Origin: Trametes villosa
Taxonomy: Eukaryota; Basidiomycota; Agaricomycetes; Polyporales; Polyporaceae
NCBI GenBank assembly: GCA_002964805.2
Contig: PUDQ02000058.1
Location: 1 to 64,000, forward strand
Reading direction: 5' to 3'
DNA length: 64,000 bases
Within the stretch, counting starts at the first letter, position 1, and each line of letters starts with the position of its first letter. Position numbers and translations under genes: made by a program. A model generated the notes under the pieces. That model was not told the origin of the DNA. It did not search any database and saw only the letters and a list, made by a program, of their open reading frames with translations. Of the stretch, positions 55,301 to 64,000 are shown in pieces.

Positions 55301-57776
55301 ACGGAAGAAGGTGGAAACGATGGCAGAGATGGTCGATCGCATCACACGGTTCTTGTCGGTAAGTTGCTTCGTGTTCACTTAGCTATACAACTAACCTATA
55401 TTGTATTTAGGTTGGCGACCTGCGGAAGCGGTCTGACACGTTACGGGAATTGCAGTCGCAATTCACTCACGCACAGAGGATTGGCGGTCAGAAGAGCGTC
55501 CTCGAGGCCCGTACACGCAGCGGAGTCAAGGACACGTTTCAGGCGTTCTTCGTCGAGAAGCTGTGTTCGTTCACAACCAAACGCGGACGTACTCGAGAGG
55601 AGCGAACCGCAGATGTGCAACAGTATCTCACGAAAGTACCGCGAACAGAGGAGAGTGCCACGAGTCCGGTATGGCGCATTCGAGGTATGCGCCCGCAAAT
55701 CCACGCATCCACTGTACTCATCTGCGCTGTGTAGATTTCGATCCGCACTCGGACACGCCCGTCGAGATTCTGCATGTCATTCTCCTCGGCTTTGTCAAGT
55801 ATCTCTGGCGTGACTCTGTGAGTCGGCTCAGCGACGCAGACAAGCATACCGTATCGGCGCGGCTCTCGTCGTTCGAGGTCTCAGGCCTGGGGATCCCTCC
55901 GCTCTCGGGAGCCACGCTTGTGACTTACGCCAAATCTCTCGTGGGCCGTGATTTTCGAGCCGTTGCTCAAGCGGCTCCTTACGTCCTGCACGATCTCTCT
56001 GGAATCCCCGATGAGGTGCAGAAGGTTTGGACTGCATTGGCTCATCTCGTTCCACTCGTCTGGCAGCCTGAAATCAAGAATCTGCCTGAACATCTCGTGA
56101 GTACAGTGTCTCGTCTATAGCGTCAAGGACACCCAATGACAATGACACCGAATGGCACTGCCAGATACGTCTCACGGAAGCCGTTGATCACTTCCTCGAA
56201 GCGACCTGCAGCTTGACGCCACGGTGGTTCAATAAACCCAAGTTCCACATCATCCTCCACCTGCCCAAGCACATCCGCCGCTTCGGGCCAGCAATGCTCT
56301 TCGCGACAGAGGGCTTTGAGTCCTTCAACGCAGTCATTCGGTCGCACAGCATCCACAGCAACCACCAGGCGCCCTCACGCGATATCGCAGCCGGGATGGC
56401 ACACCACAACCGCATACGCCACTTCTTGAGCGGCGGAGCTTTTCTATTCCCTCGCGTCGTTGATGGTCGGTTCGACGACGCTAGCATGGACTCCGAGTCG
56501 ATTTCTCGCAGCGGACAATCACCGTGGCTTCACACGGTGGCGCAGTCGGATTTCGATGCGCTCAGCTGGCGCACAATCGGCGCAGAGCCGCACACGCTCT
56601 TGTCTCTCGACGGTTTTGATAGCAAAATCCTCGGTATGTTGTCCCTCGACCAAGCGTCTCAGAATGACATAGAGCGTCCAGGCATGTCAAATTCCTACCT
56701 GACAAATCATTGAAAGCGCGAACTCACTTTCTTCTATCAGGCATTTGCGGTGGACTCAGTGCCCCGACCGTCTGGGCTCGCACGCTAGCAAGTAAATACA
56801 TCGCTGGACCGCCTGCTACGACTCTCGAGACCGGCACTCCCAACCCGCGCCCGCTGTTCCGTGTCGCTGAGAAGTTACGCCTACATCAAGACGGCGGATG
56901 GTGCAAGTCGGAAGGAAAGTCGTGGGCCGTCTGGCGCACGCGTGGTACTGGATCACAATCGGCATTCTCCCCCGCGTTCAACTACCATGTCGGGAGGATT
57001 CGGGAGGTTTTGCAGGTGGAGAACTCTCGGAACCAGCTCCGCGGCATAGCCGATTTCGTTCTGCTGCAGCAATGCACGATCGGCGACCGCCATGCATTCT
57101 ATGACATGCCGAGCATAACCGTCTCATCGTTATACTCTCTGGTACCCATAGAGGTCAGTTCGCTGCCCGCGCTGTTTGCTTCCTGACGTGTTACTGAGCT
57201 GCATTGTCACAGGATATTGTCTGCGCGGTTAACGTGCAGCATAACTGCTATGACCGCAAATGCGGCCTCTCGGAAACTCGTGTCGTCTTGCAAGAGCGCG
57301 AGCGCACTTCCCAGCGTGCCTCAGAAGTCGTGCATAAAGACGAATCGAGCTATGTTCTCAATTTGGCGCAGATGCGCGATGCTGCGTCCTTGACCCCCTT
57401 CCACCTCCCGTTCATCTTCAACGCTACCCGCGACACCGTGGTTCATCGCGCGGTGATGCATGAAATATCTTCGCGAGGCACGCACTCAGCATCCGCCGCT
57501 GGAACCGCCGCACAACCTTCAGCTGCCGCCCGCACGCGCGCCACGGCGCACACGCAGAACACGCCTGCTCTCCGTACTCCCGCGGCTCTATCGGGACAAC
57601 ATCCTCCATCAACTGCCACTCCAACTTCTGGGGTGGGCCCCGCCGACCACCCGGCGGGTGTGCCCACTCGAACGCTCGCGCGAAGCGCTATTCTCTCTTT
57701 CTATCACCGTCCACCGGGCGAATCTTCTTCAACCCCCTCCACTTCTAGTCACTCTGCTTCAGTGTATCGCGGTTGA
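52332..57776 (+). CDS. Plavaka-type transposase with N-terminal ubiquitin-like domain
   Basis: About 15 exons can be chained in frame: 52332-52379, 52448-52663, 52734-52805, 53069-53602, 53644-53747, 53803-54036, 54097-54490, 54563-54863, 54914-55152, 55213-55358, 55411-55684, 55735-56096, 56165-56633, 56741-57153 and 57213-57776. The first exons give a ubiquitin-like fold: strand TVFVLGTSIKTAAIGV, helix QQTIADVLSAL, and end IVNGSTLHLRVRVVGGA. A CCHH-type finger follows (CLVCEEHPELAAKHIKRHE). The Plavaka core is FPMWLYCGDTSGNLSKKWN, NIHFLSTSNLAPPLEMLDG, LAMLGDNPMQSEI with FCRVC, and FATEGFESFNAV. Asp, Asp and Glu of these blocks are candidate DDE residues. The C-terminal 100 residues are Ser/Thr/Pro-rich. 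The 5' end is incomplete. It cuts and moves the element by family knowledge. Confidence 0.8.
52918..52991 (+). tRNA. tRNA-Val(CAC)-like sequence inside a transposase intron
   Basis: Cloverleaf elements are visible. The D arm is GCTC...GAGC, the anticodon loop ATCACAT gives CAC (Val), the T arm TCAGG-TTCAATC-CCTGA is perfect, and the discriminator is A. The acceptor stem GGACTGA/TCAGTGC has one mismatch. The anticodon stem CCAGC/GCTGG is broken by one extra C, so it is probably a tRNA-derived relic or SINE head and not a working tRNA. It sits inside the 263-nt intron 52806-53068, which is several times longer than its neighbours. Confidence 0.55.
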
Positions 57777-58444
57777 TTGCGCATGTATAATTTAACGATT
57801 CCCGCTCGCCAACGCCCGCATGTGCCCAACCTTGAGACAGTCCTCGGCGCTGACACGCGGTGCCCCGATTGGGATGCGTGTGACAAGGCAAGTCACGCCG
57901 GCGCCAGCACAGTTGCCAGCGCACGACTCCGCCGCACGCCTTCCAACTTCAACCTCAACCTCAAGGCCCGAGTTCCGTCAGCACCCAGCACCATCTGACG
58001 AGATCTGGCTCCCTCTCTGAAGCTCAGGACCAAGTGCCTGAGTGTTCGACGTTCACGAGGTCCGGCTCCAGGACGGCCATCTGAGACTTCTGGTGCGCCC
58101 TCATGTTCGGCGGCGGCACCATGCTTATCCTCGACCTCGTTGTTGCTGGCAGCCTCGTCTGACAACCGCCGGTGAGCCTGCCGAGCATGCTAACCACTTT
58201 CAACCTGGCAGCCTGCGGCCCCCGCAAACTTTCAGAATCCGACGATGGCGAGTTCTCCGAGGGTCGGAAACCTCAACCTGTATAAAAGGTGTCGTGAACG
58301 CGCTGTTTTATTCCTCGCCCCTCATGCTTTTCTTTTGACCTGCCTGGTTCTTTCACAGGAACTCAGCAGCGCTCGTATCACCCCAGTAACCTCGTTCTCA
58401 GTCCATCCAACTTAGTTCGTCGACAACAGGCTCTTACCTCCGCT
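57777..58444. other. Spacer between transposase and accessory gene
   Basis: This stretch holds the transposase 3' region and the accessory-gene promoter (TATAAAAG at 58281-58288). Antisense and sense ORFs here have no recognisable content. Confidence 0.5.
58281..58288 (+). promoter_or_regulatory. TATA box of the Plavaka accessory gene
   Basis: TATAAAAG lies 157 nt upstream of the ATG at 58445, with a TTATTCCTCGCCCC-type pyrimidine-rich segment following at a distance suiting the transcription start. Confidence 0.6.
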
Positions 58445-60572
58445 ATGAGCACAGGTGTCGGTGAGGACTCGGCCGGTCGTACTGCGCTGACGGCGCGCGA
58501 CCTTCCGAGCTACGCCGACAGGGTAGCCCGCGCCACGCAGCTCAGCCCGACGTACCGGGCTGAGCTCCTCGCGTTCCATAAGGTGAGTTCTTGATAATTG
58601 TGCTCTTGCCCTTCGCTGACTTGCGTCTTCCATGTACTAGCTCGTCACGGATATCCATCCTAGCTTTTGGCCTGCGATGATATACCAGCAGGCGACGATT
58701 TTCAAGTCTATTCAAGAGTCCTCGGAGCTTCGCGACGAGCTGAGCGTCCTGAAGGACAGCATCAAGACCGTCAGCATGCAGATTACCAAGCACTACGTGG
58801 TGACCGCAGAGCAGCGTGTACGTATATCCCTACCATCTCGTTCTTTGCTCATAGCTTGCGTGTAGGAGGACATCACCGCGCTCTGCAAGAGTATGGTCAT
58901 CGAGGGGAATCGGCAATATTACGATTTTGCGAATGATGCTCTTGTACGTGTTTTCCTATGCCGTAGTGCCATCACTGATGCATCTACAGGATGAGCTTAG
59001 GAACTCGGAGGCCTTCCCGCGGTTCCAGGACGTCTTCAAGTCGAAAGCTCACATCAAAGTGGTCCGACAGTGCGTACGTCGCCAAGCATCCTACGGTCGC
59101 AACGCGTACCGTCAGCATGTGAGTGTTCCCTCTTTGCGCACCCGTCCAGCGCGGTAGAACGCGCTTTCGTTAACGCCACGCCAGCTCCGTGATACGGTCT
59201 ATGACGGCCGGAAGAAATGCGGCTTGACTGCTTGCGCGCGTCAAGTCATGCGCAAGTTCGCGGATCGGGACGAACCACCCGTGGACATCATCATCCGCAT
59301 CGCCATCCTGGTACGTGTCTGCGCCCGTGTCAGCCGTTCAACATTAGACTCATGATATCCTAACTGTAGCGCGACTTCGTTCGTCAGCACCCCGAGCTCG
59401 TTGATCGCGAAGACGACCCCGCTGACTGGGAGGAGAATGCCGACCAGGATCCTACGGTGGACGATCCCGCACAGGAGGTCAACGCCAGCGGCGGCCAGCG
59501 TAAGCGCAAGAGGGCGCGGCGGGTGTTGCATTTCTGGGGCGTGTTCTCCGAATTCATCAGGGAGAAGACCACGACGGGCACGAACCTCCACTCCAGTGCA
59601 TACACGTCGTACGTCATCGCTGCACTTTGCGACCTGTCTTCTAACCACGGTCTTGTCATGTGTAGCTACGTTGAGGCCTGCCTTGCGGAAGAACGGCGCC
59701 TCTTCCCCGACGACCCCCTCAGTGGACTTCCTCAACATCGACAGCCGTCCGTGCCAGCAGAGCAGCCCACCAGCAGGTTGGACGCCGTCTTTGCAGGTGA
59801 CCAACCCAGCGGCTCGCTCGGCCTCACAGGTGCCTCGACGTCGTCTGCCGTCACGGCGTTTTCGGCCTCGTCGCCGATGCGCCATGACGGCACTGCTCCC
59901 GTGTTGTCTTCCGGCCCGTCGACCTCGCTTCACCCGCCCCGCCCTGCAGCTGTGGATGTGCACAGCCCGAGCGCTGTGGCTTCATCCCGTGCCGATGGGA
60001 TTGTGCACGACGATGGCCGCCGTTCTATCTCCCCGGACTATGAAGAATCCCCGTCTCAAGGCTCTCGTTCGTCGTCAGTGCTGCCCCCGCTCCGAGGCTT
60101 AGGCATGTCGGAGCTCGTCTCGCCCGCTGCCCAGCATGGGCAGGGGTCGTTCCATCCGTCCGGTCATCTGCACGCCCCGCCTTACTCTGCATCACAGCCC
60201 GCCGCTCAGCGCCTGCCTCCCGCGAGTTCGCTGCTCCCGCGCGAGAACATGCACGGCTCTGATGGTCCACCGAGCTTCGTGCCCACGCATCCGACTGCCG
60301 CACCCACGCGCTCCCCTTCGCGCGGAGCTCATCCGCCCGGAATCGGCGGTGTGTTCAGCATGCACGCGCCGAACACCCCGAGCCACGCTTATTCATCCGG
60401 CCCCCACTCCTTCGCCTACAACAGGGCTCCCGTTGCTGGCACCCCCGCTCGTGGACCTGCGCCTCCGGTGTATACAGCCGCCGACGCCCCCGCCGTCCAC
60501 GGATCTGCGTCCTCGTATGCCACTCTCGCGCGGGGTGCTGCCCCCTCGTATGCCGCCCCGGGAGGAAACTGA
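58445..60572 (+). CDS. Plavaka-element accessory protein of unknown function
   Basis: Seven exons are predicted (58445-58582, 58641-58817, 58866-58943, 58990-59118, 59185-59310, 59370-59608, 59666-60572), 597 aa, all in frame with clean donors and acceptors. The N-terminal 290 residues look folded and partly helical (AFHKLVTDIHPSFWPAM, RDELSVLKDSIKTVSMQI, AHIKVVRQCVRRQASYGRNA, KKCGLTACARQVMRKFADRD). They end in a basic block (GGQRKRKRARRVLHFWGVF), which could contact DNA. The last 300 residues are Ser/Pro/His-rich and disordered. It lies downstream of the transposase in the same orientation and inside the same terminal repeats. A role as DNA-binding or regulatory partner of the transposase is inference. 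Confidence 0.7.
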
Positions 60573-61033
60573 ATGCTCTTTCATGCTCGTCGTTGTCGAC
60601 GCCCCCGCCGACGCCGTCCGTCTTACAGTGGTGAGCCCTTCCGTTTACGACCTGCCCAGCTTACTTACAGTCTCCCACCAGGACCATGAGGATTGGGTTC
60701 GACATCCTCTCGCCTGCGCCCTGGCCTCCTTAGATACATATGATATGCCCCGTAGTTACATCAGTTTAATCAATATATGGTTTTCAACGAGTATATGAAT
60801 TGCGACAGGGCTTCCCCGGTAGGGATCGGGACGAATCGGAATTGCTATTGTACTGCCCGGGAGTCCTTGGCACTCTGAGAACTCTCTTGAGATTCGCCTT
60901 TGAGAGTGTCTTAAGATCAGATCATCTCAGGTCAGTCTTAAGGGCCCCAAAACGCGATTGCCTGCAAATGATCCGGGATCAATCTCACATGCACGATCTC
61001 TTAAAACGGTTCGTAGTGACTGTCCTGCCCGTG
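60573..61033. other. Right subterminal region of the Plavaka element
   Basis: No gene is seen. TCTTAAG/CTCTTAAAA motifs recur three times (about 60909, 60935, 60998), and GTCTTAAGGGCCCC here resembles ATCTTAAGTGGCCC at the left end. These may be transposase-binding subterminal repeats. Confidence 0.5.
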
Positions 61034-61035
61034 TA

Positions 61036-61417
61036 CGGCGAACACATCATCGGGCTCTTCGGCGCACTCGCCCCGGCGGTACACAACCGAATCCTCGACT
61101 TCGATCGCGCCGTCAGGAAGCGAGCGAGTGCATCACGCCGCGTCCTCCTCACGGACGTTCAGGCCTTCGCAGATTTACGACTACAGTACATCGACGCTTG
61201 CGGAGCGAATGTCTATCGCACCGAAACGCCCGCGAGCGCGAACGGAGGAGGAGGCCGATGAGGAACGGGCGCCGGAAACCGCCAAAAGGAGGCGTGCAGG
61301 AGATGGAACGCGGGCGACTGTCACCACAAGGCCAGCGAGTGCCGCTTCCGTCACGCCTGTGCCACCTGCGGGGCCGAAGGACACAAGCGCCCCGAGTGTG
61401 GTAAGAAAGCTCACTGA
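61036..61417 (+). pseudogene. gag: DIRS Gag-like ORF, C-terminal half with zinc knuckle
   Basis: The frame continues gag directly after the duplicated TA: GEHIIGLFGALAPAVHNRIL, FDRAVRKRASASRRVLLTDV, QAFADLRLQYIDA. A TGA at 61259-61261 interrupts it. Beyond it the same frame encodes CRRWNAGDCHHKASECRF and the knuckle CATCGAEGHKRPEC, then stops at 61415-61417. A C-to-T change would explain the stop. The start of pol overlaps this end in the +1 frame. Confidence 0.75.
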
Positions 61418-63271
61418 GCACCACGCGCGCGTAGCGAAGCCGCGTTTCCTCCGGTCCTTGGTCTGGGACGACCGAAGCGCGCCACCGAAGCGCTTCAGCG
61501 AGGTTTCGCTCACCCACCCGCCGGTCCCGTCCGTTCCGCGTGGCGTCCAGGAGGACCCCGTAGTGAACGCGACACTGTGCGACCACCCCGAGCTGTTCGA
61601 CATCGTCACGCCGATCAATGTCGACCGTTTCGAGGAACTGCTGCAAGACCACCCCAACCAAAATTTCGTCCAGTCAGTGGTACGCGCCCTCCGCACAGGT
61701 TTCTGGCCCTACGCGGATCTAAAACCGGAAGACTATCCGGACACCTGGGACGAACACCGTCCCGCCCCACGCGATGACGACGCCGCGCAGTTCCTCTGCA
61801 CGCAACGCGACGAGGAGGTTCGACTTGGACGCTACTCCGAAGCGTTCGGGCCGGATCTCCTCCCGGGCATGTATTGCATGCCCGTGCATGTCGTCCCCAA
61901 GCCGCACTCAGCAAAACTCCGCCTAGTCAACGATCAAAGCGCGGGCGAGTTCTCCTTGAACTCGATGATTCGCCCGGAGTCGATCAAAGGGGCTGTCCTC
62001 GACGGCATACCGGCGCTAGGCGACGCGCTGCGACGCTTCCGGCGAGCGAACGCGGGGGCGGACCTCATGATGTGGAAATCTGATGTCTCGCAAGCGTATC
62101 GCCGGATGCCGGTATCCCCCTACTGGCAGATCCGCCAGGTCGTAGCCATCGACAACGACCGGCACGTGGACCGCTGCAACCTCTTCGGGGGTCGCGGTTC
62201 CCTCAAAATCTGGGCGGCGTTCAACTGCTTGGTCGCGTGGATTGCCGAACACAAAGCCGGCGTCGGCGAGAAGTTCGACTACGTCGATGACGACTACGGC
62301 TTTGCGCCAGTCGGCGCCGTCGAATGGTACGCGCCGTACCAGCGCTACTTCCCGACGCCCCAGGCGCGCCTGCTGTCCCTATGGGGCGAGCTTGGAGTCC
62401 CGCACGAAATCCAGAAGCAACTGTACGGACCCACTCTGCCCATTATCGGGTTCGACGTCGACCCGAACGCGATGACGGTCACGTTGCCGCCCGACGGGAA
62501 GAAGCGTCTCATCGATGCGATCGACGACCTTTGCGATGCCGCGCCCGGGAACCGGCGCCGCCCTCTCAGCACGTTCCAGGCCTTTACCGGCTACGCGAAC
62601 TGGTCCTTCAACGTCTACCCGCTGCTCAAGCCCGCCTTATCGAACATCTACAACAAAATCGCAGGCAAGACGGACCGCCACGCCGGCGTGTACATCAACG
62701 CCGCCATCGTTCGCGATCTTCAATGGTTCCGCAAGCACGTTGTCGCGTCGACCGGTGTGCACCTGCTCGACGCGAACGCGTGGACGCCGGCAAGCAGACC
62801 TCCGTCGACGACGAGTTTGTACTCACCGACGCGTCGGGCCGCGGGCTCGGGGTTTATTTCCCCTGGCTTCGCCTCGGCCTGCACTGCGAACTGCCGAATG
62901 AGGCCCCCACGAGCACCATCTTCTTCTTCGAGGCGCTCGCTGTGTGCGCGGCCATCCACCGCGTGCGCACGTGGCACCCTGCCGGGCGTTTCATCCGGCG
63001 GCTCGGTGTGCTGTCCGACAACTCGAACACGGTTGCCATTTTCAACTCCCTGCGCGCGTCCCCGGCGTACAACCCGATCCTGAAGAGTGCCGTCGACGTC
63101 ATGCTCGAGTGCCGACTCGACGTGCGTGTCGACCACATCGCGGGTGAGCTCAACGTCGTCGCCGACGCACTCTCGCGAGGCAAGCTCGACCTCGCCCGGG
63201 AACTCGTCCCGGGCATCACACTCCTCCCCCTAACACCCCCTCAAGACGCGCTGGGGGCTAAATCATCATGA
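61128..63271 (+). pseudogene. pol: DIRS-like reverse transcriptase-RNase H, frame-broken
   Basis: The first open frame (to about 62790) carries the RT: MPVHVVPKPHSAKLRLVND, MMWKSDVSQAYRRMPVSP, FDYVDDDYGF (the catalytic YVDD), and GFDVDPNAMTVTLPPDGKK. The RNase H domain continues in another frame: LTDASGRGLGVYFPW, FFFEALAVCAA, LGVLSDNSNTVAIFN, NVVADALSRGKLDL, with all four acidic positions present. The break near 62785-62800 equals one inserted or two deleted bases. The stop at 63269-63271 overlaps the recombinase ATG (ATGA). No integrase or protease is present, as expected for DIRS. Confidence 0.85.
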
Positions 63272-64000
63272 TCTCATCCTCCCGGCGATCCCGGCAGCCG
63301 CCACGGCAGCCGTGGTCGCGCGAGCGCCTGCTTCACGAACGCGCCATCGCGCTCGGGCACGCGCTCGACGCCAGCACGAAGCTGACATATTCCTCCGCGC
63401 TCAATAGTTATCTCAACTTCATTCATCTACACGCCTTTCCTATCGACCCCACCGCCGAGACCCTAAGCCTCTACGCCACCTACATGTGCCATCAAATCGA
63501 ACCGCGCTCCGTCGACTCTTACTTATCGGGCATCTGCAGTGAACTGGAGACTCTGTTTCCCTCGGTTCGCGCCGCCCGCTCGTCCCCCATCGTCACGCGC
63601 ACCATCAAGGGCTTCAAGCGCCTGCGAAGCAAGCCCGTCGCTCGCAAGCGCGCTCTCACCAAAGACGATCTCGCGCGCGCGGTCGCGTCCCTCTCTGCCA
63701 GCCCCAGCCACGACGACCTCTTGTTCACCGCCATCCTACTCACAGGCTTCCACGCTCTACTTCGTCTCGGCGAGCTCGTATGGCCGAACAACACCGACTT
63801 ACAATCCTACCGCAAGCTCACGCTGCGGACATCGGTCAAGGTCGGCAATGACTCTTTCGAGTTCCTCCTCCCAGCGCACAAAGGCGACAAGTTCTTCGAG
63901 GGAAACCACGTCCTCGTGAGGCGTTCGATCGAGTCCGCCGACCCTCACGCCGCTTTCATCAACTACCTCGCGTCGCGAGACTCCCGCTTCGCGCTCCAAC
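63268..64000 (+). CDS. DIRS-like tyrosine recombinase, N-terminal part (runs off the window)
   Basis: From the ATG at 63268, 244 codons are open to the window edge. A core-binding, helical N-terminal domain (LTYSSALNSYLNFIHLHAF, PRSVDSYLSGICSELETLF) is followed by the catalytic-domain start: KRALTKDDLARAVASL and TGFHALLRLGELVWP. The Arg in LLRLGEL is the first catalytic Arg of the family. The HxxR and Tyr motifs would lie beyond 64000. In DIRS elements this enzyme integrates the circular cDNA in place of a DDE integrase. The stop of pol and this start overlap by four bases, which suggests coupled translation. Confidence 0.85.
   Translation, partial: MISSSRRSRQPPRQPWSRERLLHERAIALGHALDASTKLTYSSALNSYLNFIHLHAFPIDPTAETLSLYATYMCHQIEPRSVDSYLSGICSELETLFPSVRAARSSPIVTRTIKGFKRLRSKPVARKRALTKDDLARAVASLSASPSHDDLLFTAILLTGFHALLRLGELVWPNNTDLQSYRKLTLRTSVKVGNDSFEFLLPAHKGDKFFEGNHVLVRRSIESADPHAAFINYLASRDSRFALQ

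Larger units (their letters stand above)
50401..61033 (+). mobile_element. Plavaka/CACTA-like DNA transposon, 10.6 kb, inserted in DIRS gag
   Basis: The left end is CACGGCCAAA and the inverted right end is CACGGGCAGG; the outer CACGG resembles the CACTA-type terminus. TA flanks both ends (50399-50400 and 61034-61035), consistent with a 2-bp target duplication. Subterminal TCTTAAG-type motifs occur near 50499 on the left and near 60910, 60936 and 60999 on the right. The interior encodes a Plavaka-type transposase and at least one accessory protein. The main genes show no stop codon in predicted exons, so the copy may be functional. Confidence 0.8.
49580..64000 (+). mobile_element. DIRS-like tyrosine-recombinase retrotransposon, interrupted and running off the window
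   Basis: In order: gag N-terminal half (49580-50400), a 10.6-kb Plavaka-type insert, gag C-terminal half with zinc knuckle (61036-61417), RT-RNase H (61128-63271), and a tyrosine recombinase beginning at 63268. This gene set without an integrase defines DIRS-like elements. The copy is inactive: gag is split and also has an in-frame TGA at 61259, and pol carries a frame break near 62790. The left terminus lies somewhere in 49400-49580 or further left; the right terminus is outside the window. Confidence 0.85.

Overview
The window is nuclear DNA from a filamentous basidiomycete, most likely an Agaricomycete. The DNA is GC-rich. Host genes have many short introns (about 40-80 nt) with GTRNGY-type donors. 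The GAPDH gene carries a 5-nt micro-exon of the kind known from mushroom gpd genes. The mobile elements (Plavaka-type transposon, Helitron, chromodomain Gypsy, DIRS-like) are typical of Agaricomycetes. All exon boundaries were read by eye from splice signals and reading-frame continuity.

Host-gene half (about 2.3-34.1 kb): two large HET-domain paralogues in opposite orientation (2371-5246 minus, 12909-15912 plus) flank a Ras GEF gene (6310-11602 minus). A 3-kb gene-poor stretch with two diverged direct repeats follows. Next come housekeeping genes: GAPDH, the translation factor eIF2 gamma, a RING-CH membrane ubiquitin ligase, an SR/RRM splicing-type protein head to head with a mitochondrial PPR-like protein, a PP28/PDAP1-like phosphoprotein head to head with the complex I LYR subunit NDUFA6, and a disordered basic nuclear-type protein. 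These are independent functions and not a pathway cluster.

Mobile-element half (about 34.1-64 kb): a tRNA-like relic; a decayed 5' part of a Helitron; an apparently intact element gene for a 1,027-aa coiled-coil protein with DDE-like motifs that I cannot assign to a named family, with a small convergent ORF beside it; a complete young Ty3/Gypsy chromovirus on the minus strand whose 459-bp LTRs look identical and whose primer-binding site matches the predicted 5' end of its own transcript; a 554-bp MITE; and a DIRS-like tyrosine-recombinase retrotransposon that runs off the right edge.

The DIRS gag is split by a 10.6-kb Plavaka/CACTA-like DNA transposon (50401-61033). The termini are CACGG-type and a TA is duplicated; removing the insert restores the gag frame exactly. 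The Plavaka transposase appears to carry an N-terminal ubiquitin-like domain, and one of its introns holds a tRNA-Val-like sequence. A second, 597-aa accessory protein is encoded downstream. These are the most unusual observations in the window.
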